A stretch of 64,000 nucleotides of DNA from Pseudonocardiaceae bacterium YIM PH 21723 (GTDB taxonomy: Bacteria; Actinomycetota; Actinomycetes; Mycobacteriales; Pseudonocardiaceae), in assembly GCA_003600225.1 (NCBI GenBank), contig QZFT01000078.1, positions 1 to 64,000 on the forward strand. The letters run 5' to 3'. Below the pieces are notes generated by a model that was given only the letters and a program-made list of their open reading frames with translations, did not search any database and was not told the DNA's origin. Positions 26,477-36,453 of this stretch are shown in pieces (position 1 is the first letter of the stretch; each line of letters begins with the position of its first letter). Made by a program: the position numbers and the translations under genes.

Positions 26477-27273
26477 CAGCTCCCACCAAGAAGACCGAGC
26501 TCGACTTCCCCGGAGCCGGTGCCCTCCGCGAAGCCGGGAAGATGTTCGCGCTCGGTCTGGACACCACCAGGGCCATGTTCAAGCGGCCCTTCCAGGTGCG
26601 GGAGTTCATCGAGCAGTGTTGGTTCATCGCGAGTGTGACCATCCTGCCGACCGCGCTGGTGTCCATTCCGTTCGGTGCGATCATCGCGCTGCAGCTCGGC
26701 TCGCTGACCAGGCAGTTCGGCGCCCAGTCGTTCACCGGCGCGGCCAGCGTGCTGGCCATCATCCAGCAGGCCAGCCCCATCGTGACCGCGCTGCTCATCG
26801 CCGGTGCCGGTGGCAGCGCGATGTGCGCTGACCTGGGTTCGCGCAAGATCCGCGACGAGATCGACGCGATGGAGGTGCTCGGCGTATCGCCGATCCACCG
26901 GCTGGTCGTCCCCCGGGTGCTGGCCGCCATGTTCATCGGCCTGCTGCTCAACGGTGTGGTGAGCGTCGTCGGCGTGGCCGGCGGTTACTTCTTCAACGTG
27001 ATCCTGCAGGACGGCACGCCGGGTGCCTACATGTCCAGCTTCAGTGCGCTGGCGCAGCTGCCCGACCTGTGGATCTCCGAGCTCAAAGCCGTGATCTTCG
27101 GCTTCCTGGCCGGCATCGTCGCCGCCCACCGCGGACTCAACCCGTCCGGCGGTCCTAAGGGCGTCGGCGACGCGGTGAACCAGGCCGTGGTCATCACGTT
27201 CCTGCTGCTGTTCTTCGTGAACTTCGTGCTCACGACGCTGTACCTGCAGCTGGTCCCGCCGAAGGGGATGTAA
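26473..27273 (+). CDS. yrbEA: YrbEA, MlaE-family permease of the Mce transporter
   Basis: 266 residues with five to six hydrophobic segments. The MlaE motif region includes LGSRKIRDEIDAMEVLGVSPIHRLVVPR, the conserved EIDAMEVLG coupling helix that contacts the ATPase, followed by FGFLAGIVAAHRGLNPSGGPKGVGDAVNQAVV. It forms the inner-membrane channel with YrbEB. ATGA overlap with the ATPase gene, and 6 nt before yrbEB. Confidence 0.93.
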   Translation: MTAPTKKTELDFPGAGALREAGKMFALGLDTTRAMFKRPFQVREFIEQCWFIASVTILPTALVSIPFGAIIALQLGSLTRQFGAQSFTGAASVLAIIQQASPIVTALLIAGAGGSAMCADLGSRKIRDEIDAMEVLGVSPIHRLVVPRVLAAMFIGLLLNGVVSVVGVAGGYFFNVILQDGTPGAYMSSFSALAQLPDLWISELKAVIFGFLAGIVAAHRGLNPSGGPKGVGDAVNQAVVITFLLLFFVNFVLTTLYLQLVPPKGM

Positions 27274-27279
27274 AACGCC

Positions 27280-28119
27280 GTGGCATCGCTCAACAAGTCA
27301 GCGCGGCGTGTGGTGTCCGCTCCGCTGAAGACGCTGGACGAACTGGGCGACCAGGCGTCCTTCTACATCCGCGCGCTCGCGTGGGTGCCCCGGAGCCTCA
27401 CCCACTACAGCCGGGAGATCCTCCGGCTGCTCGCCGAGGTCTCCTTCGGCAGCGGCGCGCTCGCCGTCATCGGCGGCACCATCGGCGTGATGATCGGTCT
27501 GACCCTGTTCACCGGTACCGTCGTCGGCCTTCAGGGCTTCGCCGCGCTGAACCAGATCGGTACCTCCGCTTTCGCCGGATTCGTCTCCGCCTATTTCAAT
27601 ACGCGTGAGATCGCTCCGCTCGTCGCGGGACTTGCGTTGTCCGCCACGGTCGGCTCCGGATTCACCGCACAGCTGGGTGCCATGCGGATCTCCGAGGAGA
27701 TCGACGCGCTGGAAGTAATGGGCATTCCCAGCCTTCCATTCTTGGTAACGACCCGCATCATCGCCGGATTCGTCGCTGTGATTCCTCTCTACGTAATCGG
27801 ACTTTTGTCGTCATATCTGGCTGCGAGGACCATCACAGTAGAGTTCTACGGCCAATCGGCGGGTACCTACGATCACTACTTCAACCTCTTCCTACCCCCG
27901 GAAGACGTGTTGTGGAGCTTCGGGAAAGTGCTGGTCTTCTCGGTGCTGGTCATCCTGACCCACTGCTACTACGGCTACCGCGCCAGCGGTGGCCCCGCGG
28001 GAGTGGGCGTCGCGGTCGGCAGGGCAGTGCGTACCGCCATCGTCTCGGTGACCGTGCTGGATTTCTTCCTCAGCCTGGCCATCTGGGGCACCAACGTGAC
28101 AGTTCGAATCGCTGGATAG
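27280..28119 (+). CDS. yrbEB: YrbEB, MlaE-family permease of the Mce transporter
   Basis: 279 residues. It has the same MlaE features as its partner: MRISEEIDALEVMGIPSLPFLVTTR and YGYRASGGPAGVGVAVGRAV. The N-terminal amphipathic helix (LDELGDQASFYIRALAWVPR) is typical of the B subunit. GTG 27280 follows the yrbEA stop after 6 nt. A central patch (27590-27890) has visibly lower G/C at third positions than its neighbours. Confidence 0.93.
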   Translation: MASLNKSARRVVSAPLKTLDELGDQASFYIRALAWVPRSLTHYSREILRLLAEVSFGSGALAVIGGTIGVMIGLTLFTGTVVGLQGFAALNQIGTSAFAGFVSAYFNTREIAPLVAGLALSATVGSGFTAQLGAMRISEEIDALEVMGIPSLPFLVTTRIIAGFVAVIPLYVIGLLSSYLAARTITVEFYGQSAGTYDHYFNLFLPPEDVLWSFGKVLVFSVLVILTHCYYGYRASGGPAGVGVAVGRAVRTAIVSVTVLDFFLSLAIWGTNVTVRIAG

Positions 28120-28132
28120 GAGGGAACCGGAA

Positions 28133-29515
28133 ATGAGTGCCCCCGACACGCTGCATCCGGTCGCCCGCCGGTTGTACGGCCTCGGCCTGATCCTGTTGAT
28201 CGTCGGCTTCCTGGCCACCACGATCATGATCTACAACGGCGACTTCAAGAAGGTCGCCCTGGTGACCATGCACACCGACCGGGTCGGCAACGGCCTGACC
28301 CCGCAGTCGGACATCAAGGTGCGCGGCCTGCTGGTCGGCACCGTGCAGAAGGTCACCACCAAGGGCGAGGGCGCCGAGGTCCAGCTCGCGATGGAGCCGG
28401 ACAAGCTGAACATGGTGCCGCAGAACGCGGTGGCCCGGCTGCTGCCGAAGACCCTGTTCGGTGAGCGCTACGTCGACCTGATCATCCCGGACAACCCGTC
28501 CGCCGCCCGCCTCGCGGCCGGGGACACGGTTCTCCAGGACCAGTCGAAGAAGGCCATCGAGCTCGAGCGCGCGCTGGACTCGCTGATGGGCCTGCTGACC
28601 GCGGTCAAGCCGGAGAAGCTGGCGGCGACGCTGGGTGCCATGGCCACCGCGCTGGACGGCCAGGGCAAGACCTTCGGTCAGACGCTGGTCAGCCTGGACA
28701 AGTACCTCGGTGAGTTCAACAAGTCCATCCCGGACCTGAAGAAGGACATCAGCGGGTTCGCGGACCTGGCGAACAACTACAACGACATCGCGCCGGACCT
28801 GATCGCCGCGCTGACCAACGCCACGACGACCAGCAAGTCGATCGTGGAGCAGCGACAGCAGCTGAGCGATTCGCTGACCAGCCTGACCTCCGCATCGCTG
28901 AGCCTGGACAACTTCCTCAAGGCCAACGGCGGGAACCTGATCCAGGTGCTCGACAAGAACCGGGACACGTTCGCGATCCTGAACAAGTACTCCCCGGAGT
29001 ACCCCTGCGTGTTCCACGACCTGGCCAGCGTCAAGGACATCTCGGAGAAGGCGTTCGGCAAGGGCACCGACCAGCCCGGCCTGCACGTGCTCCTGGTGAT
29101 CGGCCCGAACCGGGGTAAGTACACCCCCGGCGAGGAACCGAAGTTCAGCGACAAGCGCGGCCCGCGGTGCTACCACCCGGAGAACCACAGCCCGCAGAAC
29201 CCGTTGCCGCAGTACCCGGACAACGGACTCAAGATCGAGGACGGCAGTAAGAAGCCGTCGTCGATCGGTGCGACGCTGAGCCTGAAGAACGGCACGCTGA
29301 TCGGCCCGTCCTCGGCCGCCGGCGCCAAGACCGCCGGACTGCTGCCGATCCTGAGCGGCGACAGCACGCCCTACCTGGCCAATTCGGACAGCGAGGCCGA
29401 CTACGTGCGCATGTTGATGGCCATGGTCAACGGCGTTGACAAGAACGACATCCCCGACTGGAGCTCCCTGTTGCTCGGTCCGATCTTCCGTGGAGCTGAG
29501 GTGGAGTTGCAGTGA
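28133..29515 (+). CDS. mceA: MceA lipid-transport protein
   Basis: 460 residues. A transmembrane helix (about 12-35) is followed by the MCE domain with VGNGLTPQSDIKVRGLLVGTVQKV and GERYVDLI, then a long helical coiled region (about 150-320) and a C-terminal tail with a Cys pair (YPCVFH, GPRCYH). MCE subunits assemble as a heterohexameric ring and tunnel across the periplasm. AGGAGG precedes the ATG. The gene ends in a GTGA overlap with mceB. Confidence 0.93.
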   Translation: MSAPDTLHPVARRLYGLGLILLIVGFLATTIMIYNGDFKKVALVTMHTDRVGNGLTPQSDIKVRGLLVGTVQKVTTKGEGAEVQLAMEPDKLNMVPQNAVARLLPKTLFGERYVDLIIPDNPSAARLAAGDTVLQDQSKKAIELERALDSLMGLLTAVKPEKLAATLGAMATALDGQGKTFGQTLVSLDKYLGEFNKSIPDLKKDISGFADLANNYNDIAPDLIAALTNATTTSKSIVEQRQQLSDSLTSLTSASLSLDNFLKANGGNLIQVLDKNRDTFAILNKYSPEYPCVFHDLASVKDISEKAFGKGTDQPGLHVLLVIGPNRGKYTPGEEPKFSDKRGPRCYHPENHSPQNPLPQYPDNGLKIEDGSKKPSSIGATLSLKNGTLIGPSSAAGAKTAGLLPILSGDSTPYLANSDSEADYVRMLMAMVNGVDKNDIPDWSSLLLGPIFRGAEVELQ

Positions 29516-30552
29516 GGTCCCTGCGAGGGTTGGGCGCTCCGCTCACCAAGTTGATCATCTTCATCGTGGTCACCGTGACCGCCACCGCGATGCTGGCGTT
29601 GACCATCGCCAACAACTCGGTGGCCGGTACCAACACGTACAAGGCCAGGTTCTCCGATGTCACAGCGCTCAACGAGGGTGATGACATCCGGGTCGCCGGG
29701 GTGAAGGTCGGTCAGGTGACCGGCATCCGGATCGTGGACCAGCGGGTCGCCGAGATCGACTTCGTCGTGCAGAAGTCCAGGCCGCTGCCCGCCACCACCG
29801 AGGCCACCATCAAGTACAAGAACCTGGTCGGCCAGCGCTACATCTCGCTGACCCCCGGCGCAGGCCGGGGCGGTTCGGCGATGGCCGCCGACGAGACCAT
29901 TCCGATGGACCGCACCAAGCCGGCGCTGGACATGACCGCCCTGTTCAACGGCTTCAAGCCGCTGTTCCAGGCGTTGTCCCCGGAGGACGTGAACAAGCTC
30001 TCCGGCGAGTTGATCCAGGTCCTGCAGGGCGAGGGCGGCACCATCGACGGACTGCTGCGGCACACCGCGTCGCTGACCTCGACGATCGCCGACCGGGACA
30101 AGGTCATCGGTGAGGTGATCACCAACCTGAACCAGGTGCTGGAGGCGATCAACTCGCGGAGTGCCCAGTTCAACGACCTGATCGCCTCGGTGCGCCAGCT
30201 GGTCGAGGGACTGGCCGCGGACCGGCAGGCGATCGGCGACGCGGTGACCGCGCTCGGCGACCTCTCGGTCACCACGGCCGACCTGCTCACGCAGGCGCGA
30301 CCGGACCTGAAGCAGAACATCATCGGCATCCGGGATCTGTCCAAGGTGCTCGGCGACAACGGCGACGTGCTGGCCCAGACGCTGGCGATCACGCCGGTCA
30401 AGTTCCAGAAGATGACCCGGATCGCCTCCTACGGTTCCTGGCTGAACTTCTTCAGCTGCGAGATGCGCGGTCAGGTCTCCGCTCCGCCGCTGATCAACAA
30501 GCCGGTGGCCCTGCCGCTGCACCCGGTCAGCCACGAGAGGTGCAAGCGATGA
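29512..30552 (+). CDS. mceB: MceB lipid-transport protein
   Basis: 346 residues. N-terminal membrane anchor, MCE domain with DVTALNEGDDIRVAGVKVGQVTGI and NLVGQRYISLTPG, then a helical tunnel segment (about 145-290). A Cys pair near the end (FFSCEM, HERCKR) recurs in the other subunits. GTGA and ATGA overlaps with mceA and mceC indicate coupled translation. Confidence 0.93.
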   Translation: MRSLRGLGAPLTKLIIFIVVTVTATAMLALTIANNSVAGTNTYKARFSDVTALNEGDDIRVAGVKVGQVTGIRIVDQRVAEIDFVVQKSRPLPATTEATIKYKNLVGQRYISLTPGAGRGGSAMAADETIPMDRTKPALDMTALFNGFKPLFQALSPEDVNKLSGELIQVLQGEGGTIDGLLRHTASLTSTIADRDKVIGEVITNLNQVLEAINSRSAQFNDLIASVRQLVEGLAADRQAIGDAVTALGDLSVTTADLLTQARPDLKQNIIGIRDLSKVLGDNGDVLAQTLAITPVKFQKMTRIASYGSWLNFFSCEMRGQVSAPPLINKPVALPLHPVSHERCKR

Positions 30553-31535
30553 GCAACTTCCGTGAGAAGAACCCGGTGGTCATCGGTGGCGTCAGCATCA
30601 TGGTGATCCTGCTCGTCTGCGCCGCGGCCTTCTACTCCAAGGACCTGCCCATCATCGGCGGCGGCACCACCTACCTGGCGGAGTTCTCCGAGGCCGGTGG
30701 CATCAGGCCGAACGACGAGGTCCGGGTCGCGGGCGTGAAGGTCGGCGAGGTGCGGTCGGTCAAGCTGGACGGCGACCACGTGGACGTGGCCTTCCGGGTG
30801 CGTGACGCCTGGCTGGGCGACAAGACCTCGGCGGCGATCAACATCAAGACGCTGCTCGGGCAGAAGTACCTGGCCGTCGACCCCAGGGGCACCGACACAC
30901 TGAGCCCCGGCACGCCGATCCCGCGGGAACGCACCACGGCGCCGTACGACGTGACCCTGGCGTTCAGCGACCTGTCCAAGACCCTGGACCAGGTGGACTC
31001 CAAGCAGCTCGCGGCCAGCTTCAAGGTGCTGTCCGAGACCTTCAAGGACACCCCGGAGTCGGTGCGTTCCTCACTGGACGGCCTGTCGCGGATCTCCCAG
31101 ACGATCTCCTCCAAGGACGAGCAGCTGGCGACCCTGCTGAAGGGCACCAACCAGGTGAGCGGAACCCTGGCGGAGCGCAACCAGGACTTCGAGAAGCTGC
31201 TCAAGGACGGCAACCTGCTGCTCAAGGAGCTGCAGAACCGCAAGGCGGCCATCAGCAAGTTGCTCGACGGGGTGAAGGCGCTGTCCGTGCAGCTCCAGGG
31301 CCTGGTCGTCGAGGACCAGGCGCTGCTCAAGCAGGCACTGGCCCAACTGGACCGGGTCACCGACGTGCTCTACAAGAACCAGGAGAACCTGGCTCGCAGC
31401 ATCCAGGCCAGCGCGCCGTTCACCCGGGTGGTGGCCAACGTGCTCGGCAACGGCCGCTGGTTCGACTCCTACATCTGTGGCCTGCTGCCGCCGAGCGCCG
31501 GCCCGATCGCCCCTGAGGGATGTGATCCCCGATGA
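30549..31535 (+). CDS. mceC: MceC lipid-transport protein
   Basis: 328 residues from ATG 30549, which overlaps the mceB stop (ATGA) with GAGAGG upstream; the GTG at 30540 is less likely. Anchor helix, MCE domain with EAGGIRPNDEVRVAGVKVGEV and LLGQKYLAVDP, long heptad-like helix, C-terminal Cys pair (YICGLL, PEGCDP). Confidence 0.93.
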   Translation: MSNFREKNPVVIGGVSIMVILLVCAAAFYSKDLPIIGGGTTYLAEFSEAGGIRPNDEVRVAGVKVGEVRSVKLDGDHVDVAFRVRDAWLGDKTSAAINIKTLLGQKYLAVDPRGTDTLSPGTPIPRERTTAPYDVTLAFSDLSKTLDQVDSKQLAASFKVLSETFKDTPESVRSSLDGLSRISQTISSKDEQLATLLKGTNQVSGTLAERNQDFEKLLKDGNLLLKELQNRKAAISKLLDGVKALSVQLQGLVVEDQALLKQALAQLDRVTDVLYKNQENLARSIQASAPFTRVVANVLGNGRWFDSYICGLLPPSAGPIAPEGCDPR

Positions 31536-32728
31536 CCGTGCTGGGTAAGCCGCTCTCCAGGGTCGTGGCGATCGCGGTGGTCGTCGTGCTCGCCGCCACT
31601 GCGGTGATCTGGTACGTGTTCGCCGCGAGCACCGGCAAGCACGTCACCGCCTACTTTACCGGCGCCATCGGCGTCTACCCCGGCTCCGACGTGCGGGTAC
31701 TGGGCGTCAAGGTCGGGACCATCGACGAGGTGCAGCCCGAGGGCAAGCAGGTCAAGGTCCAGATGACCGTCGACCGAGGGGTGAAGGTGCCGGAAGGCGC
31801 CTCCGCGCTGGTCTTCGCGCCGAGCATCGTGGCCGACCGCTACGTGCAGCTCACTCCGGTCTATCACGACGGCCCGGAGATGGCCGACAACACCTCCATC
31901 CCGGTCGAGCGCACCGCCACACCGGTGGAGCTGGACCAGCTGGCCAAGAGCGTGGACGAGGTGGCCAAGGCACTCGGCCCGAACGGCGCCAACAAGAACG
32001 GCGAACTGGCCGACCTGCTGAACACGGTCGCGGCCAACGTCAAGGGCAACGGCTCGGCGATGAACACCACGCTGAAGGACCTGTCCAAGGCCGCCAAGAC
32101 ACTGGACGGTTCGCGCAAGGACGCCTTCGGCACTGTGGACAACCTGCAGAAGTTCACCGGCATGCTGGCCGCCAACGACAGCCAGGTGCGCCAGTTCGCC
32201 CAGCTCTCCCAGGACGTCACCAAGTTCCTGGCCAGTGAGCGGGAGGACCTGGGCACGGCGCTGAAGGAGCTGGCGACCGCGCTGCAGATGGTGAACACGC
32301 TGGTCAAGGAGAACCACGACTCGCTCAAGAGCAACGTGGACAAGCTGGCCGCCATCAGCCAGGTGCTGGTGAACCAGCGCGCGGCGCTGGCCGAGTTCCT
32401 GGACAACGCGCCGGTCGCGCTGAACAACGGCGTAAATGCCTACGACGCCCGCACCGCGACGCTGCAGAGCCGTATCGCGCTGAACGAGCTGAACAACCCG
32501 CCGATCCTGATGCTGTGCAAGCTGCTGCAGAACGGTGCCGCGGGCAACGACAAGATCCCGGACAACGTGGTCGAGTCCTGCAAGCACCTGTCCAAGGTGA
32601 TCGACGGGACGCTGCCGCTGCCCTCGGTCGCGCAGTTGCTGGAGGGCCTGCAGAAGGGGCAGCCGCCCGCGCTGCCGCTACCGCTGGTCGACGTGATGAA
32701 GCCGGCGATCGAGGCAGGTGACAAGTGA
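31532..32728 (+). CDS. mceD: MceD lipid-transport protein
   Basis: 398 residues. Anchor helix, MCE domain with IGVYPGSDVRVLGVKVGTIDEV and VADRYVQLTPVY, then about 230 residues of helix and a Pro/Leu-rich C-terminus. Cys in MLCKLL and ESCKHL. ATGA overlap with mceC. Confidence 0.93.
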   Translation: MTVLGKPLSRVVAIAVVVVLAATAVIWYVFAASTGKHVTAYFTGAIGVYPGSDVRVLGVKVGTIDEVQPEGKQVKVQMTVDRGVKVPEGASALVFAPSIVADRYVQLTPVYHDGPEMADNTSIPVERTATPVELDQLAKSVDEVAKALGPNGANKNGELADLLNTVAANVKGNGSAMNTTLKDLSKAAKTLDGSRKDAFGTVDNLQKFTGMLAANDSQVRQFAQLSQDVTKFLASEREDLGTALKELATALQMVNTLVKENHDSLKSNVDKLAAISQVLVNQRAALAEFLDNAPVALNNGVNAYDARTATLQSRIALNELNNPPILMLCKLLQNGAAGNDKIPDNVVESCKHLSKVIDGTLPLPSVAQLLEGLQKGQPPALPLPLVDVMKPAIEAGDK

Positions 32729-33927
32729 TGCTGCGTCGCAAGATCCTGACCGTCGCCGGCCTGCTGGCCGCGAGTGCCATGTTGGCCGGTTGTGGTTCCG
32801 GGGGCTTCAACGGCTTCTACGGAACCAACCTGCCCGGTGGCGCCGATGTCGGCGACAACCCGTATCACGTGAAGATCAACTTCGCTGATGTGCTGGACCT
32901 GGTCCCGCAGGCCGGCGTCAAGGTCAACGATGTGCCGGTCGGCCGGGTGCAGAGCGTTCAGCTCGCTCCGGACGGCTGGACCGCCGAGGTCGACGTGGTC
33001 GTCAACGGTGATGTGCGGCTGCCCGCGAACGCGTTCGCCAGGCTGCGGCAGTCGAGCCTGCTCGGTGAGAAGTTCGTCGAGCTGGGCGACCCACTGGTCG
33101 GCAAGCCACAGGGCAAGCTCGCGGACAATGCCGAGATCCCCCTCGACCGCACCAACCGCAGCGCCGAGGTCGAAGAGGTGTTCGGCGCGCTGGCCCTGGT
33201 GCTCAACGGTGGCGGCCTCTCGCAGGCACAGGTGATCACCAAGGAACTGAACAATGTGCTGTCCGGCAACGAACAGCAGATCCGGTCCCTGCTCACCAAC
33301 GTCAGCACGCTGACCAGCGAACTCGACTCGCACAAGACCGAGATCGTCCGGGCGCTGGACAACGTGAACAAGCTGTCCGCCACCCTGGCCGCGCAGAAGG
33401 ACCAGATCGGTGCGGCGCTCGACACGCTCGCTCCCGGCATCAAGATCCTTGCCGACCAGCGTTCGCAGCTGACCAGCATGTTGCAGGCGATGGACAAGCT
33501 CTCCGCCACCAGCATCGATGTGATCAACCGCAGCCGGGACGACCTGCTGACCGACCTGAAGAACCTGGCGCCCGCGGTGCAGAAACTGGCCGAGGCGGGT
33601 GACGACCTGCCGCAGTCCTTCGGCCTGCTGCTGTCCTACCCGTTCCCGGACAACGTGGTCGAGGACATCAAGGGTGACTACCTGAACGTGTTCGTCGACA
33701 TCGACCTCAACCTGGGCGACCTGATCAAGAACCTGCCACCCGCCCTGATCGGCCTGTTCCCGTTCCCCGGTGTCGGCTCCAGCAACGAGAAGAACCTGCC
33801 GCTGACCGAGTTGCCGCTGCCGTCGCTGAAACTGCCGCAGCTGCCGAAGGCGGACCGCACCACGCCGAACACCGGTACCCCTGCCCTGCCGGGCCTGGGT
33901 GGCCTCCTCCCGGGAGGTAGGAAGTAA
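32725..33927 (+). CDS. mceE: MceE lipoprotein of the Mce complex (LprK-like)
   Basis: 400 residues from GTG 32725 (GTGA overlap) or ATG 32728. The lipobox LAGC near residue 23 identifies the MceE position, the lipid-anchored subunit in mycobacterial operons. MCE domain with LDLVPQAGVKVNDVPVGRVQSV and LLGEKFVELGDP, then the helical tunnel segment and a Pro/Leu-rich tail. TAATG overlap with mceF. Confidence 0.93.
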   Translation: MMLRRKILTVAGLLAASAMLAGCGSGGFNGFYGTNLPGGADVGDNPYHVKINFADVLDLVPQAGVKVNDVPVGRVQSVQLAPDGWTAEVDVVVNGDVRLPANAFARLRQSSLLGEKFVELGDPLVGKPQGKLADNAEIPLDRTNRSAEVEEVFGALALVLNGGGLSQAQVITKELNNVLSGNEQQIRSLLTNVSTLTSELDSHKTEIVRALDNVNKLSATLAAQKDQIGAALDTLAPGIKILADQRSQLTSMLQAMDKLSATSIDVINRSRDDLLTDLKNLAPAVQKLAEAGDDLPQSFGLLLSYPFPDNVVEDIKGDYLNVFVDIDLNLGDLIKNLPPALIGLFPFPGVGSSNEKNLPLTELPLPSLKLPQLPKADRTTPNTGTPALPGLGGLLPGGRK

Positions 33928-35171
33928 TGCTCACCAAGCGGATTCGCATCCAGCTGTTCGTCTTCGCGGCGATCGCGCTGATCGGTGTCAGTTACCTGGG
34001 TGCCCGGTACGCGGGCCTGGACCGGCTCGTCATGCCGCGCGGGTACCTCGTCACCGTGCAGCTGCCGGACACCGGTGGCTCGTTCACCAACGGTGAGGTC
34101 ACCTACCGAGGCGTGACCGTCGGCCGGATCGGCGACCTGCGGCTCACCGATTCGGGTGTCGAGGTCGACCTGGACATCGACGACACCGACATGAAGATCC
34201 CGGCCAACACCAAGGCCGTGGTCGCCAACAGGTCGGCGATCGGTGAGCAGTACATCGATCTGCAGCCCAAGAGCGACGAAGGCCCCTACCTGGAGTCCGG
34301 ATCGGTCATTCCGAAGAGCCAGACCGAGACCCCGATCCCGGTCAGCGCGCTGGTGAACAACCTGAACCAGTTCGTCGAGTCGGTGCCGCTGGGCTCACTG
34401 CACACGGCCGTCGACGAGCTGGGCACCGCGTTCAGCGGTACCGGCCCGGACCTGCGGCAACTGCTGCAGACCACCAACTCCTTCACCGCCGACGCGCAGG
34501 CGCACCTGCCGCAGACCCTGGCGTTGATCAAGGACGCGAAGACGGTCATCGGCACGCAGAACCAGGAGGCCGGCGCTTTCAAGTCCTTCGCCGGCGACCT
34601 CAAGCTGCTGACCCAGCAGCTCAAGGACTCCGATGGTGACATCCGCAAGCTGCTGACCACCACACCGGAATTCTCGCAGAGCCTGCTCAAGGAACTGACC
34701 GAGACCGGTCCGAACCTGGGTGTGGTCCTCGCCAACCTGCTCACCGTCGCCAACATCACGGTGACCCGCAACGACGGCCTGGAGCAGACCCTGGTCGCCT
34801 ACCCGAACCTGGCGGCCTTCGGTACCTCCGTGACGCAGACGGACGCCAGGGCTCGGTTGGGGCTCGTGCTCAACGCGTTCAACCCGCCGCTGTGTGTCCG
34901 GGGCTATGAGAACACGGTCAAGCACGTCGGTACCGACGAGCACGAGCGTCCGCCCAACGACAAGGCGTACTGCGCCGAGCCGAAGGGCAGCCCGATCACC
35001 GTGCGCGGTTCGCAGAACGGTCCGGGAGCCGGAGTCGGTGGCATCTCGCCGTCCGGCAACGGCACGGCGACCGGCCAGGGCTCCAGTGGTCAGCGTGGCC
35101 TGGGCTCGCTTCCGGGCCTGCTCGGCAGCCCGTTGCTGGCGCCCAGCAGACTGGGGTCGCTGCCCAAGTGA
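33927..35171 (+). CDS. mceF: MceF lipid-transport protein
   Basis: 414 residues. Anchor helix, MCE domain with DTGGSFTNGEVTYRGVTVGRIGDL and AIGEQYIDLQPK, helical segment, Cys pair (PPLCVRG, AYCAEP), and a Gly/Ser/Pro-rich low-complexity tail of about 65 residues that probably lies in the cell wall. TAATG overlap with mceE; last ring subunit of the six. Confidence 0.93.
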   Translation: MLTKRIRIQLFVFAAIALIGVSYLGARYAGLDRLVMPRGYLVTVQLPDTGGSFTNGEVTYRGVTVGRIGDLRLTDSGVEVDLDIDDTDMKIPANTKAVVANRSAIGEQYIDLQPKSDEGPYLESGSVIPKSQTETPIPVSALVNNLNQFVESVPLGSLHTAVDELGTAFSGTGPDLRQLLQTTNSFTADAQAHLPQTLALIKDAKTVIGTQNQEAGAFKSFAGDLKLLTQQLKDSDGDIRKLLTTTPEFSQSLLKELTETGPNLGVVLANLLTVANITVTRNDGLEQTLVAYPNLAAFGTSVTQTDARARLGLVLNAFNPPLCVRGYENTVKHVGTDEHERPPNDKAYCAEPKGSPITVRGSQNGPGAGVGGISPSGNGTATGQGSSGQRGLGSLPGLLGSPLLAPSRLGSLPK

Positions 35172-35197
35172 TCGTCATTCGCTGATTTTGGAGTGTC

Positions 35198-35803
35198 ATG
35201 AGCAACGCCGACCAGCCGGAAGCGCAGACCGACGAGGCGACTGCCACGTCCTCGGTGCAGCCGTCCGGGTTCGCCCAGCGGGAAACCCGGCAGCCTGACC
35301 GCAAGACCGTACTGCTGGTCACGAGCATCGCAGCCGTGGTGACCTTCGTGCTGGCCGCGGTGTTCGGCGGGCTGTGGTGGTCCGCGTCCGCCGACGAGGA
35401 CGTCACGTTCGTCCGGGACAGGGAAGCCGCGCTGCTGGCCGGTGAGCAGGGCGTGATCACCCTGAACACGATGGACTACCGCAACGTGGACAAGAGCCTG
35501 GACGACTGGGACTCGGTTGCCACCGGCTACCTGTTGGACGACTTCAAGCAGGGCCGGGAGAACGCCAAGAAGATCCTCGCCGAGGCGAAAGCGGTCAGTT
35601 CCGCCACGGTGCGGGAAGCCGCAGTCACCGAGCTGGACTCCCGGGCGGGTAAAGCCTCGATGCTCGTGCTGATCGACGCGGTCAACACGACGGAGAAGGG
35701 CGGCACCGCCAAGGGGGCTCGGCGGATCGGCGTCCAGCTGACCAAGGTGGACGGCGTCTGGAAACTGAACGGGACCGCCCCGGTCCCGGTCGGTGCCGGC
35801 TGA
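35198..35803 (+). CDS. Mce-associated membrane protein 1 (Mas, type 1)
   Basis: 201 residues. A hydrophilic N-terminus with QPSGFAQRE, one transmembrane helix (VLLVTSIAAVVTFVLAAVFGGLWW in parts), then an NTF2/Mam-like extracytoplasmic domain: a helix with DREAALLAGEQGV, DYRNVDKSLDDW, GKASMLVLID and VWKLNG. Mam proteins support Mce complex stability in mycobacteria. It overlaps the next gene (TGATG). The QPSGFAQ tag, DW repeat and GKASM motif recur in the gene at 36454. Confidence 0.85.
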   Translation: MSNADQPEAQTDEATATSSVQPSGFAQRETRQPDRKTVLLVTSIAAVVTFVLAAVFGGLWWSASADEDVTFVRDREAALLAGEQGVITLNTMDYRNVDKSLDDWDSVATGYLLDDFKQGRENAKKILAEAKAVSSATVREAAVTELDSRAGKASMLVLIDAVNTTEKGGTAKGARRIGVQLTKVDGVWKLNGTAPVPVGAG

Positions 35804-36369
35804 TGGGTGTTGACCTGATGAAGGCCCCGGCCGAAGCACCCCCATCTGCTGAAGAACCGGCGAGCAGGGGACGGTTCCTGTTGCCGGCGGTGCTGGCCGT
35901 GGTGGCCGTGTTGTTCGCCGGGGCGGCCATCTGGTCCTTCCTGCAGTGGCGGGAACTGTCCTCCGGCGCCGGCGGAAACACCGCGCTGGCGGATGTCCCA
36001 GCGTCCACGAAGGTGTCCGAGCAGATCAAGACCGGTCTGCAGAAGGTGCTCTCGTACGACTACACGAAGGCCGATGCGGACGCCCAGGCCGTCAAGGACC
36101 ATCTCACCGGCCCGGCGGTGGGGCAGTACGAGACGTTGTTCAAGACGATCAAGGAGAAGGCTCCGGAACAGAAGATCGTGGTGACCGCCGAGGTGAAGTA
36201 CATCGGTGTCCAGCAGCTGCGTGGCGATCACGCCGAGCTGCTGGCCTTCGTCGACCAGCGGAGCGTCCGGGCGGCCGAGGGTAAGACCTCCGTGGCGCCT
36301 GCCCAGGTCGTGATCACCGCGCAACAGGTCGGCGGCAACTGGAAGATCGCCGGTATCACTCGCATGTAG
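35803..36369 (+). CDS. Mce-associated membrane protein 2 (Mas, type 2)
   Basis: 188 residues. Short cytoplasmic part, one transmembrane helix, then an NTF2-like domain: LSYDYTKADADAQAVKDHLTG, TAEVKYIGVQQLRGDHAELLAFVDQ and GNWKIAGI. It is the second member of a type 1/type 2 pair. Its close relative is the gene at 37234. The start shares a base with the stop of the preceding gene. Confidence 0.85.
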   Translation: MGVDLMKAPAEAPPSAEEPASRGRFLLPAVLAVVAVLFAGAAIWSFLQWRELSSGAGGNTALADVPASTKVSEQIKTGLQKVLSYDYTKADADAQAVKDHLTGPAVGQYETLFKTIKEKAPEQKIVVTAEVKYIGVQQLRGDHAELLAFVDQRSVRAAEGKTSVAPAQVVITAQQVGGNWKIAGITRM

Positions 36370-36453
36370 TGATCGTGAAGCGGCCAGTCGACGTGGCCGG
36401 GAGGACCGGTTCTGCCAGGATGCCCAGCGGCGGAACCTGAAAATGGGAGTGTC